The notes beneath the pieces were generated by a model, which was not told where the DNA came from, did no database searches, and saw nothing but the letters and a program-made list of their open reading frames with translations. From positions 1 through 18,870 of the forward strand of contig JADHZB010000096.1 in the NCBI GenBank assembly GCA_015657535.1: 18,870 nucleotides of DNA, read 5' to 3'. This DNA is from Nephromyces sp. MM_2019. Taxonomy: Eukaryota; Apicomplexa; Aconoidasida; Nephromycida. Of this stretch, positions 1 through 10,440 are shown piece by piece. Made by a program: the position numbers and the translations under genes. Every line of letters starts with the position of its first letter. Position 1 is the stretch's first letter.

Positions 1-3000
1 TTGAGGCGAATCTAGAGGGGTCTTGTGTGTGTGTGGTGGAGTTTTACGTCGATCTGGTGGATTATGAAATGCCTGCGGTAGATAATTCCACGTGTGCGAA
101 TCTACCTCCCCACTAAAAGTTCTCGCATACGACCCTTTAGCAGAAAAATAGCTCATCATTTTCGCTTTCTTCTCATTATCATAGTACACACTCGCTAAGG
201 CATTCCCACTGTGCTTACCACCTGATGGGATAGAAGAAAAGCTCTGATCTTGGCAATCAACACTTAACAAGTCAACTCCCTGACGAGCCAGAGACTCTTT
301 TTTTCCACCCTTTTGCAAGTGAAACGTCCCTCCACCACCACCCCCCACATTGAAGAAACCTTGACCTACACCCTCCTTCAGTGAGAAAAGAGCTCCAACA
401 CCTCTGCTTTCACCCTCCAAGCCATCATATTCCTCAGAACTACCTATAAGCTTCCCAGAGAGCGTTTGCTGTTTCCTTATTTCAAGCTCTTCGATCATCG
501 AATCACTCAGAAGCTCTAGAGTTGTAGAGTAAGGATTTGAAGGTATAAATCCTTCATCAGGCTGATCTACAGTAGCTGCTCTCACTAATTCCGGAGGTAC
601 TAGCACTCTGTGTTTTTCATTATCGTCGAGAGCAGGGTTTCCCAGGTGTACGTACGGCGTTATCATGAGCTTTCTATCGCCTTGATGGAGATTTTTCTCC
701 TTATCTGCATGGTGAGGAGGGAGTAGAGAAGCATGGAGACTCTCCTTCTTCATCCAAGTTCGACCATCCTCATCTTCATGCTCAGTAGAGAGTGGAGACG
801 TATGTGGATCTTCACTCTTCACACACACTCCACGAACCTTCTCTATCTTCAGAGCACCCTCCTGCAAAGTTCCAGAGTTTGCATCCTCGCCTTCTCGCAG
901 GGTACCTAAAAACCAGCCTTCTCTTTGAAACCTACCCTTCCTCATTTCCTCTTCAGTAGTTTCTACCCCTCCAAAACCCCCCATTTCGACCCCTACAGCC
1001 GATTCTTCACCTTTCAAAGGGAACTTCACTCCCCCCTCAGAGTCCTGCTCAAGCACCACTTTTGGGTTAACATGAAGGGGCCCCCCAGAAACACTAGGGA
1101 TTTGCTGTGACGCCCCACTCTTAGCCGTGCGTGTTAAACTTTCTGATCGAGAGAAGAGGCCAAGAGATGGAATACCCAGAGGCTCTCCCAGAGCAGATTT
1201 GACGTTTGAATCAACTGCTTTACACGCCGATTCATCCTGTTCGCATAGCGAAGTTCCAGAGGGTGAGACTAATGAAGAGGCTGAGGGTGTGCAAGAAGCT
1301 CTTTGGAAGTAGCTCGCTAGCTGACGATGCACCTCATCTAGCTGCATAGACTGCTGTTTCAACTGATTCATATGGTGAAGCAACTTCATCCTATTAGCAT
1401 CCTCTTCATAGTGAAGAAATTCGTCGTTTTTTGAAGAATTTATCGCAAAAACTGCAGAATTTGGGTTCTTTAAAGTGCTAGAAGAGGTGGAAGGAAGCTC
1501 GTCTGCCTGCGGGAATCGTGAAGAAGCGGAGTATTCTGGTGTAAAAGCTGTTGGAAGGCGTTTAGGGGGATTCTTCAACACTTTGAAGGGTGTGTGAGCA
1601 GAAGTTCTAACCTGAGAATCGTCAGTTACAAATGGATCTGAAGATGGGTTATCGTGAGGAAAAATCTCCACATCTAGTGGTTTTTTAGCGCTAAAAGAGC
1701 AAATATTGGAGGTCGCTTGGGATTGTTGAGCTTCCCTCATGCAGAATCGCTCCAACTTTGTATGTAGAAGAAGTGGAGGGGGCTGGAGGATCCCAAAACC
1801 TTCAATATCTCCCATCTTCAGTGATGATTCACTCGTAGTGGCCGTGAAGATGGAAGATTTTGAAGGTTTTGTAGTCAAATTTGCATCTTTATGCGCCGAA
1901 AACGATGACACTTGAGCCTCAAAAGAAGGAGTATCAAAGTGAAGAGTGGCTTGCCCCATCTTCAAGTCATTTTCCGCACGTTCTTCCTTAAAAAGCGCTG
2001 TTTTCTCGTTGAAAAGAGATTTTTTCTGCTCACTAGAAAATTCCAGCAGAGTAGGATGATTTGGAGGCTTTATTTCATCAGAAAAGAGCTTTTTAGACAA
2101 CACACACACTTGTTGAGAGCTTGAGCTAAACCTTCCTGTGCCTTTCAAGCTGGAAGAAGCTTCTCTGTAAGCATCGTTACTAGCATCTGTGTGTTGGTAG
2201 CTAAGGTTAGCCTCATTCTTGTGGTTTGCATCAATAGGAAGACTAATAAGGGGGGTAGCTTTATCGCCTGTGATATCATCACTTTTACTCGCACACACGC
2301 AACTGCTAGACACATCACCTGTATATACACTGCTCGCACGTGCACCACTCCTGCAGACATCACTTTCACCTGCATACACAGTCCCTCCACTCCCACTCCC
2401 ATTCCCTCCACCAACCTCATCACCACCACTCCCCAAAAACTCATTCCACCTATCCCCTCCACCCTCCACACTCTCCCCACCTCCTTCACACCCCCTACTC
2501 CCCAGCTTTTGCTTCAATTGGCTAATGATGCTTAAATGATACTTTTCACCTTCATCAGAATACCCCCCTCGCCCCTCCATCCTATCACTGAAGATGGAGG
2601 AAGAACGATACTCGTCTTCTCTAGAAGAGGAAGCAAAAGCTAAACGAGGCTTAACATCATGAGAATCGATGGAAACCGCTGAATCTTCAGTGTAGCCCTT
2701 CACACCCCCCTTCCCAGGGGGTAGTCCGCACTCCGGCCTGGCAAAGAGAGAAGAAGCTGCTCCTTCTTCTTCAAGCAGCATATTCCCGCTTCTTCGATCG
2801 TAAAAACCTCCAACAACACACCCTTCGAGAGAGTCATTTTCCTTCTTTTTTGGCAAATTAGAGGCAATCTGAAGATCTTCTTCATGCTGCCTAGAGGAAG
2901 GAGTGAAGATGAGATGCTCAGATTTGAAGAGCGAAGTGGGAATGAGAGAGTTGAAAGAGCTCTCCAACTTTTGATGCTGTTCGTGAAGAGCAGGTTTTAA

Positions 3001-3666
3001 ATGGGGGAGTTGAGGGGGGATATGGGGGGTTTTTTCTGGGAGGGGAGGACAGTAGGTAGAAGAAGAGGGGGGACGAGGTTGAGTGGGAGGATAAGATGAG
3101 GAAGAGGAAGAAAAAGAAGAGAAAGAAGAGAAAGAAGAAAAGGAAGAAGAAGAGAAAGAAGAAGAGGAAGAAGAAGCACAGCACGCATCACATGATGCAG
3201 CACACACAGCAGATGAAGAATCCTTCACGCTCTCCTGAAGCTGCCTGTAATGAAAAAGCGTCATTTTTTCTTCTACTTTGACTTCATCTTGCTTCATATC
3301 CTCTTCCTTTGGGACTGCTGAAGAGAGTGTGCGTATATACCAGCGAATTATCTCTGCATAGTTCGAGATCTTTGCAGCTTCACTCTCTCCCAAGCCTCCT
3401 TGCATTGAGTTGCTTGAAGGCTGAGAAACTTCATCCTTTGCACCCCCAAAAGCTGTGGACCCCTCTAAAGAAGCTAGTGTGTCTCTCAGCTGCCTCAGTG
3501 TACGTGGAAGAGGAGCTTCTAACTTTCCTCCCTCCTCTGATAGCTTCTCTTCAGTGTGTGCGATAAATGCTTCACCTCCTCCTCCATAGCTGGCCTTCTC
3601 CCCCTTCTTCTGTACATCAGCCATCACGGCGATTTTGTAAGCTAAAGCATCCAAATGAGCCGCCAT
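1..3666 (-). CDS. Large unrecognised low-complexity protein, 5' part (3' end outside window)
   Basis: Reading the minus strand from an ATG at 3666, I translated 1222 consecutive sense codons down to base 1 without a stop, so the gene continues past the left edge. The start context is AAGATGGCG; the same frame stays open upstream to stops near 3855-3870 but holds no earlier ATG. The protein begins MAAHLDALAYKIAVMADVQ. Residues 1-150 look helical and charged and are the most domain-like part. A Ser/Phe tract lies at about 162-191, Pro-rich sequence follows, a Gly/Ser-rich stretch lies at about 393-430, and a Leu/Gln-rich segment at about 752-789 could form a short coiled coil. No signal peptide, membrane segment or catalytic motif is visible, and I do not recognise a family. 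Codon use is ordinary, and such a long stop-free frame in this DNA is strong evidence of coding. It may be a coccidian-specific scaffold protein; introns further on cannot be excluded. Confidence 0.8.
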   Translation of the reverse strand, partial: MAAHLDALAYKIAVMADVQKKGEKASYGGGGEAFIAHTEEKLSEEGGKLEAPLPRTLRQLRDTLASLEGSTAFGGAKDEVSQPSSNSMQGGLGESEAAKISNYAEIIRWYIRTLSSAVPKEEDMKQDEVKVEEKMTLFHYRQLQESVKDSSSAVCAASCDACCASSSSSSFSSSSFSSFSSFSSFSSSSSSYPPTQPRPPSSSTYCPPLPEKTPHIPPQLPHLKPALHEQHQKLESSFNSLIPTSLFKSEHLIFTPSSRQHEEDLQIASNLPKKKENDSLEGCVVGGFYDRRSGNMLLEEEGAASSLFARPECGLPPGKGGVKGYTEDSAVSIDSHDVKPRLAFASSSREDEYRSSSIFSDRMEGRGGYSDEGEKYHLSIISQLKQKLGSRGCEGGGESVEGGGDRWNEFLGSGGDEVGGGNGSGSGGTVYAGESDVCRSGARASSVYTGDVSSSCVCASKSDDITGDKATPLISLPIDANHKNEANLSYQHTDASNDAYREASSSLKGTGRFSSSSQQVCVLSKKLFSDEIKPPNHPTLLEFSSEQKKSLFNEKTALFKEERAENDLKMGQATLHFDTPSFEAQVSSFSAHKDANLTTKPSKSSIFTATTSESSLKMGDIEGFGILQPPPLLLHTKLERFCMREAQQSQATSNICSFSAKKPLDVEIFPHDNPSSDPFVTDDSQVRTSAHTPFKVLKNPPKRLPTAFTPEYSASSRFPQADELPSTSSSTLKNPNSAVFAINSSKNDEFLHYEEDANRMKLLHHMNQLKQQSMQLDEVHRQLASYFQRASCTPSASSLVSPSGTSLCEQDESACKAVDSNVKSALGEPLGIPSLGLFSRSESLTRTAKSGASQQIPSVSGGPLHVNPKVVLEQDSEGGVKFPLKGEESAVGVEMGGFGGVETTEEEMRKGRFQREGWFLGTLREGEDANSGTLQEGALKIEKVRGVCVKSEDPHTSPLSTEHEDEDGRTWMKKESLHASLLPPHHADKEKNLHQGDRKLMITPYVHLGNPALDDNEKHRVLVPPELVRAATVDQPDEGFIPSNPYSTTLELLSDSMIEELEIRKQQTLSGKLIGSSEEYDGLEGESRGVGALFSLKEGVGQGFFNVGGGGGGTFHLQKGGKKESLARQGVDLLSVDCQDQSFSSIPSGGKHSGNALASVYYDNEKKAKMMSYFSAKGSYARTFSGEVDSHTWNYLPQAFHNPPDRRKTPPHTHKTPLDSPQ
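3093..3180 (-). repeat. TCT/TCC trinucleotide tract encoding a Ser/Phe run
   Basis: On the minus strand this is an almost pure pyrimidine run of TCT, TCC and TTC codons within the large unrecognised gene, encoding runs of four to six serines separated by single phenylalanines. It stays in frame, so slippage would change tract length without breaking the gene. On the plus strand it reads as a purine run that gives spurious Lys/Arg-rich frames. Confidence 0.85.
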
Positions 3667-4429
3667 CTTGAAGACTATAAGGTGGTGGGAGCACGCGGGG
3701 GGGGGTATTGCACACGTGGGAAGGGGGTTACACACGCACAGGAGGGGGTGAACACACACGTGGAGAGAGGTGCACACACAGAGTTGAAGAAAAGCACATA
3801 CTTGGAGATATATGCCTAGATACAGAGATGTAAATACACATGAAGATATAAGCAGGTGAATCTAGACTCAAAAAAATACACACACACGCAGATTTCCATA
3901 CGACACACAAGCGTACATACGAAAAGATACACACACAAAGACACACAAAGACACCCACGTGAATACCGTGATAAAACCCACTGACTAACCATTCAAAACA
4001 CCATCAACACACAAATTTCAGCTTTTTCCTAATATCAAGCCGCTAACTTACAATTTCCGCAGCCTAAGACAACAACACACATACACATACCACCTCAGAT
4101 AAAATTATAAAAAAAAATGCAGGATTTTGAAATAACACACTTACGAAAGCACTAAAAACTCATTTTTCGTCGAATCTTGAAGATCCAGCTATTCCCTCCT
4201 CTTCTACATATCTGAAGAGCCGACTGAGAAGAGAAATAAGAATCTTGGAATACCATTTTTTAGAAGATTCGCCTAGTAAGATAACAGCGTATGAAGATGA
4301 GGAAGAAACAGTGCAGACACACATATACATGTATGGCACATACATAAATGTATCACACACATATATGAACGCCTTTCCTATTCAAAATTTGAGAGACTAA
4401 CAAGTATTTACTCTAATTGTATTAAACAA

Positions 4430-5310
4430 AGAAGAAGAAAATCGTCTAATAAATGTAGTAAATATTTTTCTTTAAAAGGGATAGTAAAGCAAACAAAACG
4501 TGTGAAGAAAAAGAAGAGGAAGAGGGGTGTGGGACTAGGAGGAAGAAGAAGTGGAATAAGAAGAGGATCACGATGATCAAAAGGAAGAAGATGCAGCAGA
4601 AAAAGCAAAACATCAAAAATCGCCAGGAAAACTGCAAAAACATGAAACAGGAAAGAAATTATCAAAGAAAACCCAGAAAAAAAGCACACACACCATCAGT
4701 CTGAAGATTTGTTTGTATGTGTGAGTTTTGCTTATGAAATCAGAAAGAAAACGCAAAAATACACATGAAGCGGGAAAGTCTAGAGAGTTATTGTCAGCGT
4801 TGCATCAATTCCTTCCAAACAGGAGGAGAAATACAAAACATAAAGAACAGCAACTGCTAAGGAAAGTTTTATGAATACAAAAAAGAGAGAAAATCATCCA
4901 AAAAAGAGGAAGGAGGAAATGTCATCACGAGGGGAAAACGCGTAAAAATTGCAATAGAGGGGTAAAAGAACATCATCAGGGAAGGGAAGTACCCAAAAAT
5001 CAAAGAAGGGGAAAAACGTCATCATAATCACAAAAACATGTAAAACTCATACAAGAAAAAGAAAAGGAAGAAAAAACTTCTAAAAAGCATAAAACTTAAA
5101 AAAAACGAATTTTTGCTGAAAAACAAGCAAAATCGCTGCAAAAAGGTAGTTTTTATGAATTTATCTCTTCTTTTACCTACAAAAAAAATGAAAGGTAAAT
5201 TCCATGAAAAAGAAGGAATTTATGTGAAGATCAAAGAAGAAGAGGCGGGAAAATTGAATTTTACCAACTTTTTCTTATTTAGAAGAAAAAAAGAAAGACA
5301 TGAATATATG
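4430..5310. repeat. Purine-rich, A-rich island with a degenerate repeat of about 48 bp
   Basis: The plus strand is rich in A and G with GAAGAA runs and little CA repeat. Between about 4890 and 5060 a unit recurs roughly every 48 bp, built around CATCA followed by a G-rich then A-rich segment; the cores lie near 4922, 4970 and 5018. Frames running through the island, such as that at 5113-5313, look like by-products of composition. Similar AT-rich islands occur in POP5 intron 3 and at 14390-14800. Confidence 0.45.
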
Positions 5311-5530
5311 TAGCACACACACACACGGGCAAACGAAAGTCAAGAACGAAGGAAGGAGAAATACACACACGCATACGCCCAAACACACTCGTGTGCGTAC
5401 ATTAACACACTAGTATGCACCCTTGGGTTAACACAGAAGTACAGACACTCAATGACACACACACAAACACAGACACACACACAGGCTCATACACGCACAC
5501 ACACACACACACATACACACACGGTAATAC
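5300..5530. repeat. CA-rich microsatellite
   Basis: The plus strand carries interrupted (CA)n tracts, densest at 5456-5522, with interruptions by G, T and CG. No coding or RNA signal was seen here. Confidence 0.85.
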
Positions 5531-6283
5531 ACTCTAGAAACTGGCTAACAACACACAGAGGTAGCAGTTCAATGGTTAGGCAATCTATGATAAAGCTGTA
5601 GATCTAGATAAGCTATTTTACAGATAGTAATGGAAACCTTATCAACTAGGCTGAAGGGATCTGTAGAAGGTGTCCTACTCTATTTACACACACACGCACA
5701 CACGCCTGAGCTATTCATGGGCATTCCAAGCATCCTTGCTAATGGTTCGGGCACACACACCAACTCTTGCAGATTTACAATGTGTATGTGTGTGTGTGTG
5801 TGCATATAATCTCAAAATGCAGACAATTAGGGCAGGTGCATTGAATACGTAAAATGTATATACACTAGGACATGAACACACACATCCAGCATAGTAAGAC
5901 AAAAACAAAGTCACGCATACGCACGCACACACTGGTACTGATGAGCACAAATGGGCACACACGCAACCATATGCACACACACACACACACAATGCCTAAC
6001 ACACATGCACATTCCCACATACGCACACACACCCTCTTATCGTAGGACAAGAAAAAAACACACATACTGCAAGAACTGAGGAACCTCGTTTATCGGTGGG
6101 AGAGATATGCAAAGACAAACATAAGGGAATCTGTGGGCATTAACTTTTGGTACATATAAAAACGCTGCATGTGGGTGTATATACACTCTTATAATGATAT
6201 CTAGACATGAACTAACGTATGGTACAACTTCACACACATACAATGCAACTGCAACTAGTATGCGGCACACCTTAATACAAGCC

Positions 6284-6370
6284 AGCTAAAATAAACTGTA
6301 CGCACACATAAAAGCTAAATTAAGCCATGCACACACACAGAAGCTAAATTAGACTGTACATACACGCATA
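6284..6370. repeat. Three tandem copies of a 29-bp unit
   Basis: Copies start at 6284, 6313 and 6342, each exactly 29 bp. Each opens with AGCTAAA and ends in a CA-rich half. The copies have diverged from one another at several positions but show no length change. It lies in the divergent spacer about 0.8 kb upstream of POP5. Confidence 0.8.
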
Positions 6371-6484
6371 TAACTATGCAGATTAGGTTTTTTAACCAAA
6401 ACCACGGTAGTTTCATGCATAGGGAATGAGCCAAACATTACATAACACCTTTTTAGAGCTATTACTCACTTAAAGCAGGCGCAT

Positions 6485-6865
6485 AAATACACACACATGA
6501 ACACACACACACACACATGATGTTCTTATGGTCTGAGTTATGTATCAGCACACATCAGCACCATTTAGTGAAGATACATACAAAATAAATCGGTACAATG
6601 GCATTCAAGCTCGCACACAAAGTGGACATTTACAATTACAACGCGCACACACTATTACGCAGAACTTACACACACACATTCATATTATATGTAGGACCAC
6701 CAACACACACAGAGTACAGTATCACGCGCGCGCACACACCCACACCAACCGACGCGCACACGCACACACACGCACACACACGCACACACATGCGGAGACA
6801 CGCACACCAACCAACCGATACACACACATACACACACACACGCATACACACACACCTTTAACATA
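6485..6865. repeat. CA-rich microsatellite cluster
   Basis: Two CA-dense blocks (about 6488-6520 and 6715-6858) with CG and AC interruptions flank a more complex stretch. Long frames across the second block on both strands encode only alternating His/Thr or Cys/Val residues and are compositional. Confidence 0.85.
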
Positions 6866-7044
6866 ATCATTATAGCTGTAGTTTGGATCCGCTGCACATC
6901 TTATCCTCTAAGCTAGAATCTCCTTTTTCTACTAAATTCTTTGCATCCTCTTATATTCGTGAGGAGGGAGGAATTTGGTGAGCTTCGCTGTTTATATACC
7001 TTTTCCCTTTTCTTGATCATCCTCTTTGGACAACTGAGCTTGGA

Positions 7045-7071
7045 ATTCAATTTTTTTTGCATCAATTGAAT
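7045..7071. promoter_or_regulatory. Inverted repeat upstream of POP5
   Basis: ATTCAATT at 7045-7052 and AATTGAAT at 7064-7071 are perfect 8-base complements around an 11-base T-rich loop, ending 82 bases before the POP5 start codon. It lies in the presumed promoter or 5' leader. Its function is unknown, and an 8-bp AT-rich stem can arise by chance. Confidence 0.35.
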
Positions 7072-7153
7072 GGTTATTTCATCTTTCCTGCTTCATAGCT
7101 TTCCACACAAAACATCCAATTTCAGTGTGTGTTTATGAAGCATTTGAGCAGCT

Positions 7154-9750
7154 ATGGTTAGGCAGAAGCACAGATGGCTTTGCCTACAACGAGTGGATTA
7201 TGATATTGTAAAGAGCTCAGATGAAGAAGAGATGCAGCGATTTACTTCGGGGAACTTCTTTACGGTATGAATAAGAAGATTCGATAGTTAGACTGTACGT
7301 GTTGCTGTGTGTGCGTGTTTCTGTGTGTATGCATGTGATACTGGATTCTGTGTGTTTGTGCAGGTTTGAGTTTGCCTATGTGGGTATGTGATAAGGTATG
7401 TGTGAGTGAGAGAGTGTTCAGGTAAGTGTGTGTGTATATCTTTGCGTTACTGATAATTTTTGTGTGCTTTTCTGTGTGTTTCCCTGCATTCTGAAGTCTT
7501 TGTATTTTCTTATATGTTGATGTAGGTGTTCTGGTAAGTGCTTTGACACACATGTGTGTATATGTGTATTTATGTGTGTGTATGTGTTTGTTTATTCATA
7601 TACTAATATGCTTCTGTGCTGCATCTCTCTATACAGGAGGTAAAGTCAATTATTGAATACCTCTATGGAGAGTTGGGTTTATGCCTGCTTTATCACAATC
7701 TTAAAGGTTGGTCCATCTTACACATCTGTGTGTGTGCGTTTATCCGTAAGGTGTGTGTATACGTGTTTTTCTTTCCAGTTGCATGCGAGAATATGTTGGG
7801 TTTTTGGTGGTAGATCTTCTGTGTGTGCAAAAGTTCGTGTAGGTTTGAGTATTGAGTACTTTGTAGTTTGTTACCGTGTAAATATTGATCTTACAGCCTG
7901 TATAAGCTCTCGCTGTACATACACTGCTATGATACAATGTTAGGAAGGAAGCTTTCTCTGCAGCCTCTACTTGAAACCTTCCCACTAATTCCTACCGAAA
8001 GAATTTAAAAATTTTACTCCTCTTCGTCTTCATCTCAATTTGAGGGATAATAGCCTAATTTCATCAACTTTCTGCATCTCTAGACATTTTCTTCAACTTT
8101 CTGCATTTTCTGTGCTTATTTCGGCATTTTCTTCAACTTTCGGCTTTTTCTCTGCTTTATGTCTAAATCGCTTCATTTTTCGCAATGTGTTATTTTGGAA
8201 TTTCCACTTTTCCTTCTATTTTGCAGTTTTCTACGAAGATGGCGCATACTTAATGATTCTTAGATGCCCCAGGGTACTGCGTATATTCCTCATTTTCTCT
8301 TTCCTGTGAAATTTCGTTTTTTTTATCGTATTTTTTTACTTTTTCGTCTAAAAATTGTCGATGCGAGCTTTCTTTGCAATGTTAGATGTTTTTTGAAGAT
8401 TTTCTTTTGCTGTTAGCTATATGAGCTCAAAATAAGATTATATAAATCTTCCACTTACGCATGATGAGAGTGGGAGTTTCTTCTTGCCTTAAATTGGTCG
8501 AAAAATTCCTTCTTTGGGGTGTATATGTCGGGTAGTGTAGATTCCCATGTTTCGTTTTAATTTTCATCTTTTTCTAGTTTATGTGTGTTTTTTTCGCGTT
8601 TTCTCTTGTTTCCTCCTCTTTTTCATACACTTTCTTCTTCTTCGCTTACTTTTCCCATTCTTTGATTATTTTCACGATATTCCTTCTTTTAAACATCAGA
8701 TTATTCCTGTTTGTGCGTTCTCTTTGACTACTGCTTAAACAAGAATCTACGATCTCCTCTTCCCGCCTTATACACCTTTAAGAGTTTATCTACAGTGTAC
8801 ATACACTCTCCTCCTTCTCTAATGTTTAAGTTTCTCAGTTATCCGTTAGCTCTGCTCTCGCTAGTTGAGCAAGAGGATACGTGTGTGTGTTTTTAGGCTT
8901 ACGTAGAACACTTGGAGCTGACGCTTCAAGCAATGAACTCATCATCTAACACTCTGTTCCCTGCCTTCAAGATCTACCACAAAGGAGGTATGTATGAGCA
9001 CACAGCATCTAGGTTGGATGGGATATACACAGCGATATGCGCACAGACGCAGACATACATACATACACACACATACTCACACAGTCATTATGTGCCAATG
9101 CCTACTTGTTGATCAGTTCACACTCAAGACGACACACAGGGGTGCAATGATTCACCCAAAAAATGACCTTTTCTGCTCATACACCCACAGATGAGACTTG
9201 ATGCTTACACACACATGTATACCCACACCTCTTCTGCACTCACATTCCGTGCTCACACACATATCTATGAGCTTTTCTATGCATATGTACATATATTTTT
9301 CTACACCCAGATTATCTGCTGGCAGACACGCACATACACAGATTTCCTGCTAGAAAAAAACACACACTACTTTACTGCCTACAAACATACACACACGCAC
9401 ATTTCCTTCCTAACCAATGCAGCAAATTCACATAAATTGGTGGTGTTGCTTGCATGGAACCTTCCTTGAATGTATACTATTAAATCAAACACGCAATCGC
9501 ACAGTTCATACATAACAATTAAGCTCAAATTGTTGCTAAAACTCACGCACACATAAGCTTTTATATCTTTGTATGTACACTCCATCACCTATAGTGAATA
9601 TACACACTACAATAGCTTCGCACACACGCACTATTGGTATCTCACCCTGCAGGAACCTTGAAGTGCTGCCTAAAGAAGACTGCTATTCTTCTCCAAGAAG
9701 CAGAAATCGCACTTTCACGTTCTCTGAGTGTGTGCGAAAAGAATCTATAG
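7154..9750 (+). CDS. POP5: Ribonuclease P/MRP protein subunit POP5 (five exons)
   Basis: Exons are 7154-7264, 7637-7706, 8227-8273, 8897-8987 and 9653-9750. All four introns begin GT and end AG, and the phases join cleanly to 138 codons plus TAG. An in-frame TGA lies three codons before the ATG. The protein opens MVRQKHRWLCLQ, matching the MVR-K-R start typical of POP5. Exon 3 gives YLMILRCPR, corresponding to the strand bearing LLRCRK in human POP5, and the exon 4/5 joint gives a GGTLKCC segment matching the family's GGT-x3-C. POP5 (Rpp14/Pop5 family, PF01900) binds the RNA of RNase P and RNase MRP, which mature tRNA and pre-rRNA in the nucleus and nucleolus. At 138 residues it is somewhat shorter than the human protein (163), mainly at the C-terminus. 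The start sequence argues against the paralogue RPP14. Confidence 0.9.
7275..7600 (+). repeat. TG-rich tract in POP5 intron 1
   Basis: Most of this intron is interrupted (TG)n sequence on the transcribed-sense strand. The donor is GTATGA at 7265 and the acceptor ATACAG ends at 7636. No hidden exon is evident. Confidence 0.75.
8063..8165 (+). repeat. Imperfect 40-bp tandem repeat in POP5 intron 3 approach
   Basis: The block CATTTTCTTCAACTTTC begins at 8085 and again at 8125, exactly 40 bp apart, with diverged flanks. A shorter related copy (TCAACTTTCTGCAT) lies near 8064. It lies in intron 2, pyrimidine-rich on the sense strand, ending about 60 bases before the exon 3 acceptor at 8226. Confidence 0.6.
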
Positions 9751-10279
9751 GAAGGAATCTCTCCGTCGCTCTCTAAGTATGAAGGAATTGACACACACAC
9801 ACACACAAGGTTGTCAATTGGAATAACTGATCACTAGGATTCAACCCTGTGCTCACAGTCACCACTGGCTATGCGTGTGTGCAGCCAGTAGTTGAGCTGC
9901 AATCTACACACACACACTTCAAGCTGAGTAACTCATCACCTGTATTCGCCCAAGCGAAGCCGAAATCACCCCAGTCACACCACCATACACCTCGCACACA
10001 CCTCGGAGCAAACACCCGACGGTGTGCTGCGAAAATCTCTCGTTAAAGCTCCAGAAGCTCTGTGCGTGGCAGCTTCTCAAGTAGCCACACACAGAACTTT
10101 TCTCACTCCCGCTAGATACGCTGCGGTGGTGTGCTCAAGCCTAAAATAGTAATGTGGCGCAGCGCACACAGAAACTTTGAGCGATATGTCTTCACTCAGT
10201 AAGAGTAGAGAAGGGCTCAAGCTGCTCCACAAGGCGTTCAGCAGCTGAAGAGTGGAAGTTCGCTGGCTACTGATACATT

Positions 10280-10440
10280 GTCGGGTGATGTGCGCGTGTG
10301 TGAATGTGCTTGCGGGTGTGTGTGCGGGTGTGTTCTTTGGTGTGCAAGTGCGTATCCTGATGTGTTCTTTGATGTGCTTGTGTGCGGGTTTTAGGGTGCG
10401 TGCTTCGGCATGTATCAAAGTGTGTGCGTCCGGGGGTGGG
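10280..10440. repeat. TG-rich minisatellite-like block
   Basis: TGTGTTCTTTGGTGTGC at 10329 recurs with one change at 10361, 32 bp later, inside a TG-rich tract with GCGGG interruptions. It is an isolated TG block within a spacer that otherwise carries CA on this strand. Confidence 0.55.

Larger units (their letters stand above)
3667..7153. other. Divergent intergenic spacer between the large minus-strand gene and POP5
   Basis: This 3.5-kb spacer separates two head-to-head genes, so it should hold both promoters. Its plus strand is dominated by CA-rich sequence (3720-4100, 5300-5530, 5880-6060, 6485-6870), broken by a purine-rich island (4430-5310) and a less repetitive stretch (6870-7153) just before POP5. 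I found no exon set with family similarity, no tRNA and no recognisable core promoter element. Confidence 0.6.

Noticed and set aside
2145..2539. Frames of 106-114 codons on both strands
   Set aside because: They are alternative-frame readings of the Gly/Ser-rich segment of the large minus-strand gene, which has a far longer frame through the same bases.
2918..3281. Leu/Phe-rich and Lys/Arg-rich frames
   Set aside because: They are out-of-frame or antisense readings of the TCT/TCC tract that encodes serines in the large gene.
7780..7786. TGCATGC, a known ApiAP2 target core
   Set aside because: A single copy inside POP5 intron 2, away from any start, is not evidence of a regulatory site.
9800..9860. 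Possible tRNA B-box-like sequence (minus strand GGGTTGAATCC)
   Set aside because: The conserved C of GGTTC is missing, and no A box, anticodon arm or acceptor stem could be drawn around it.
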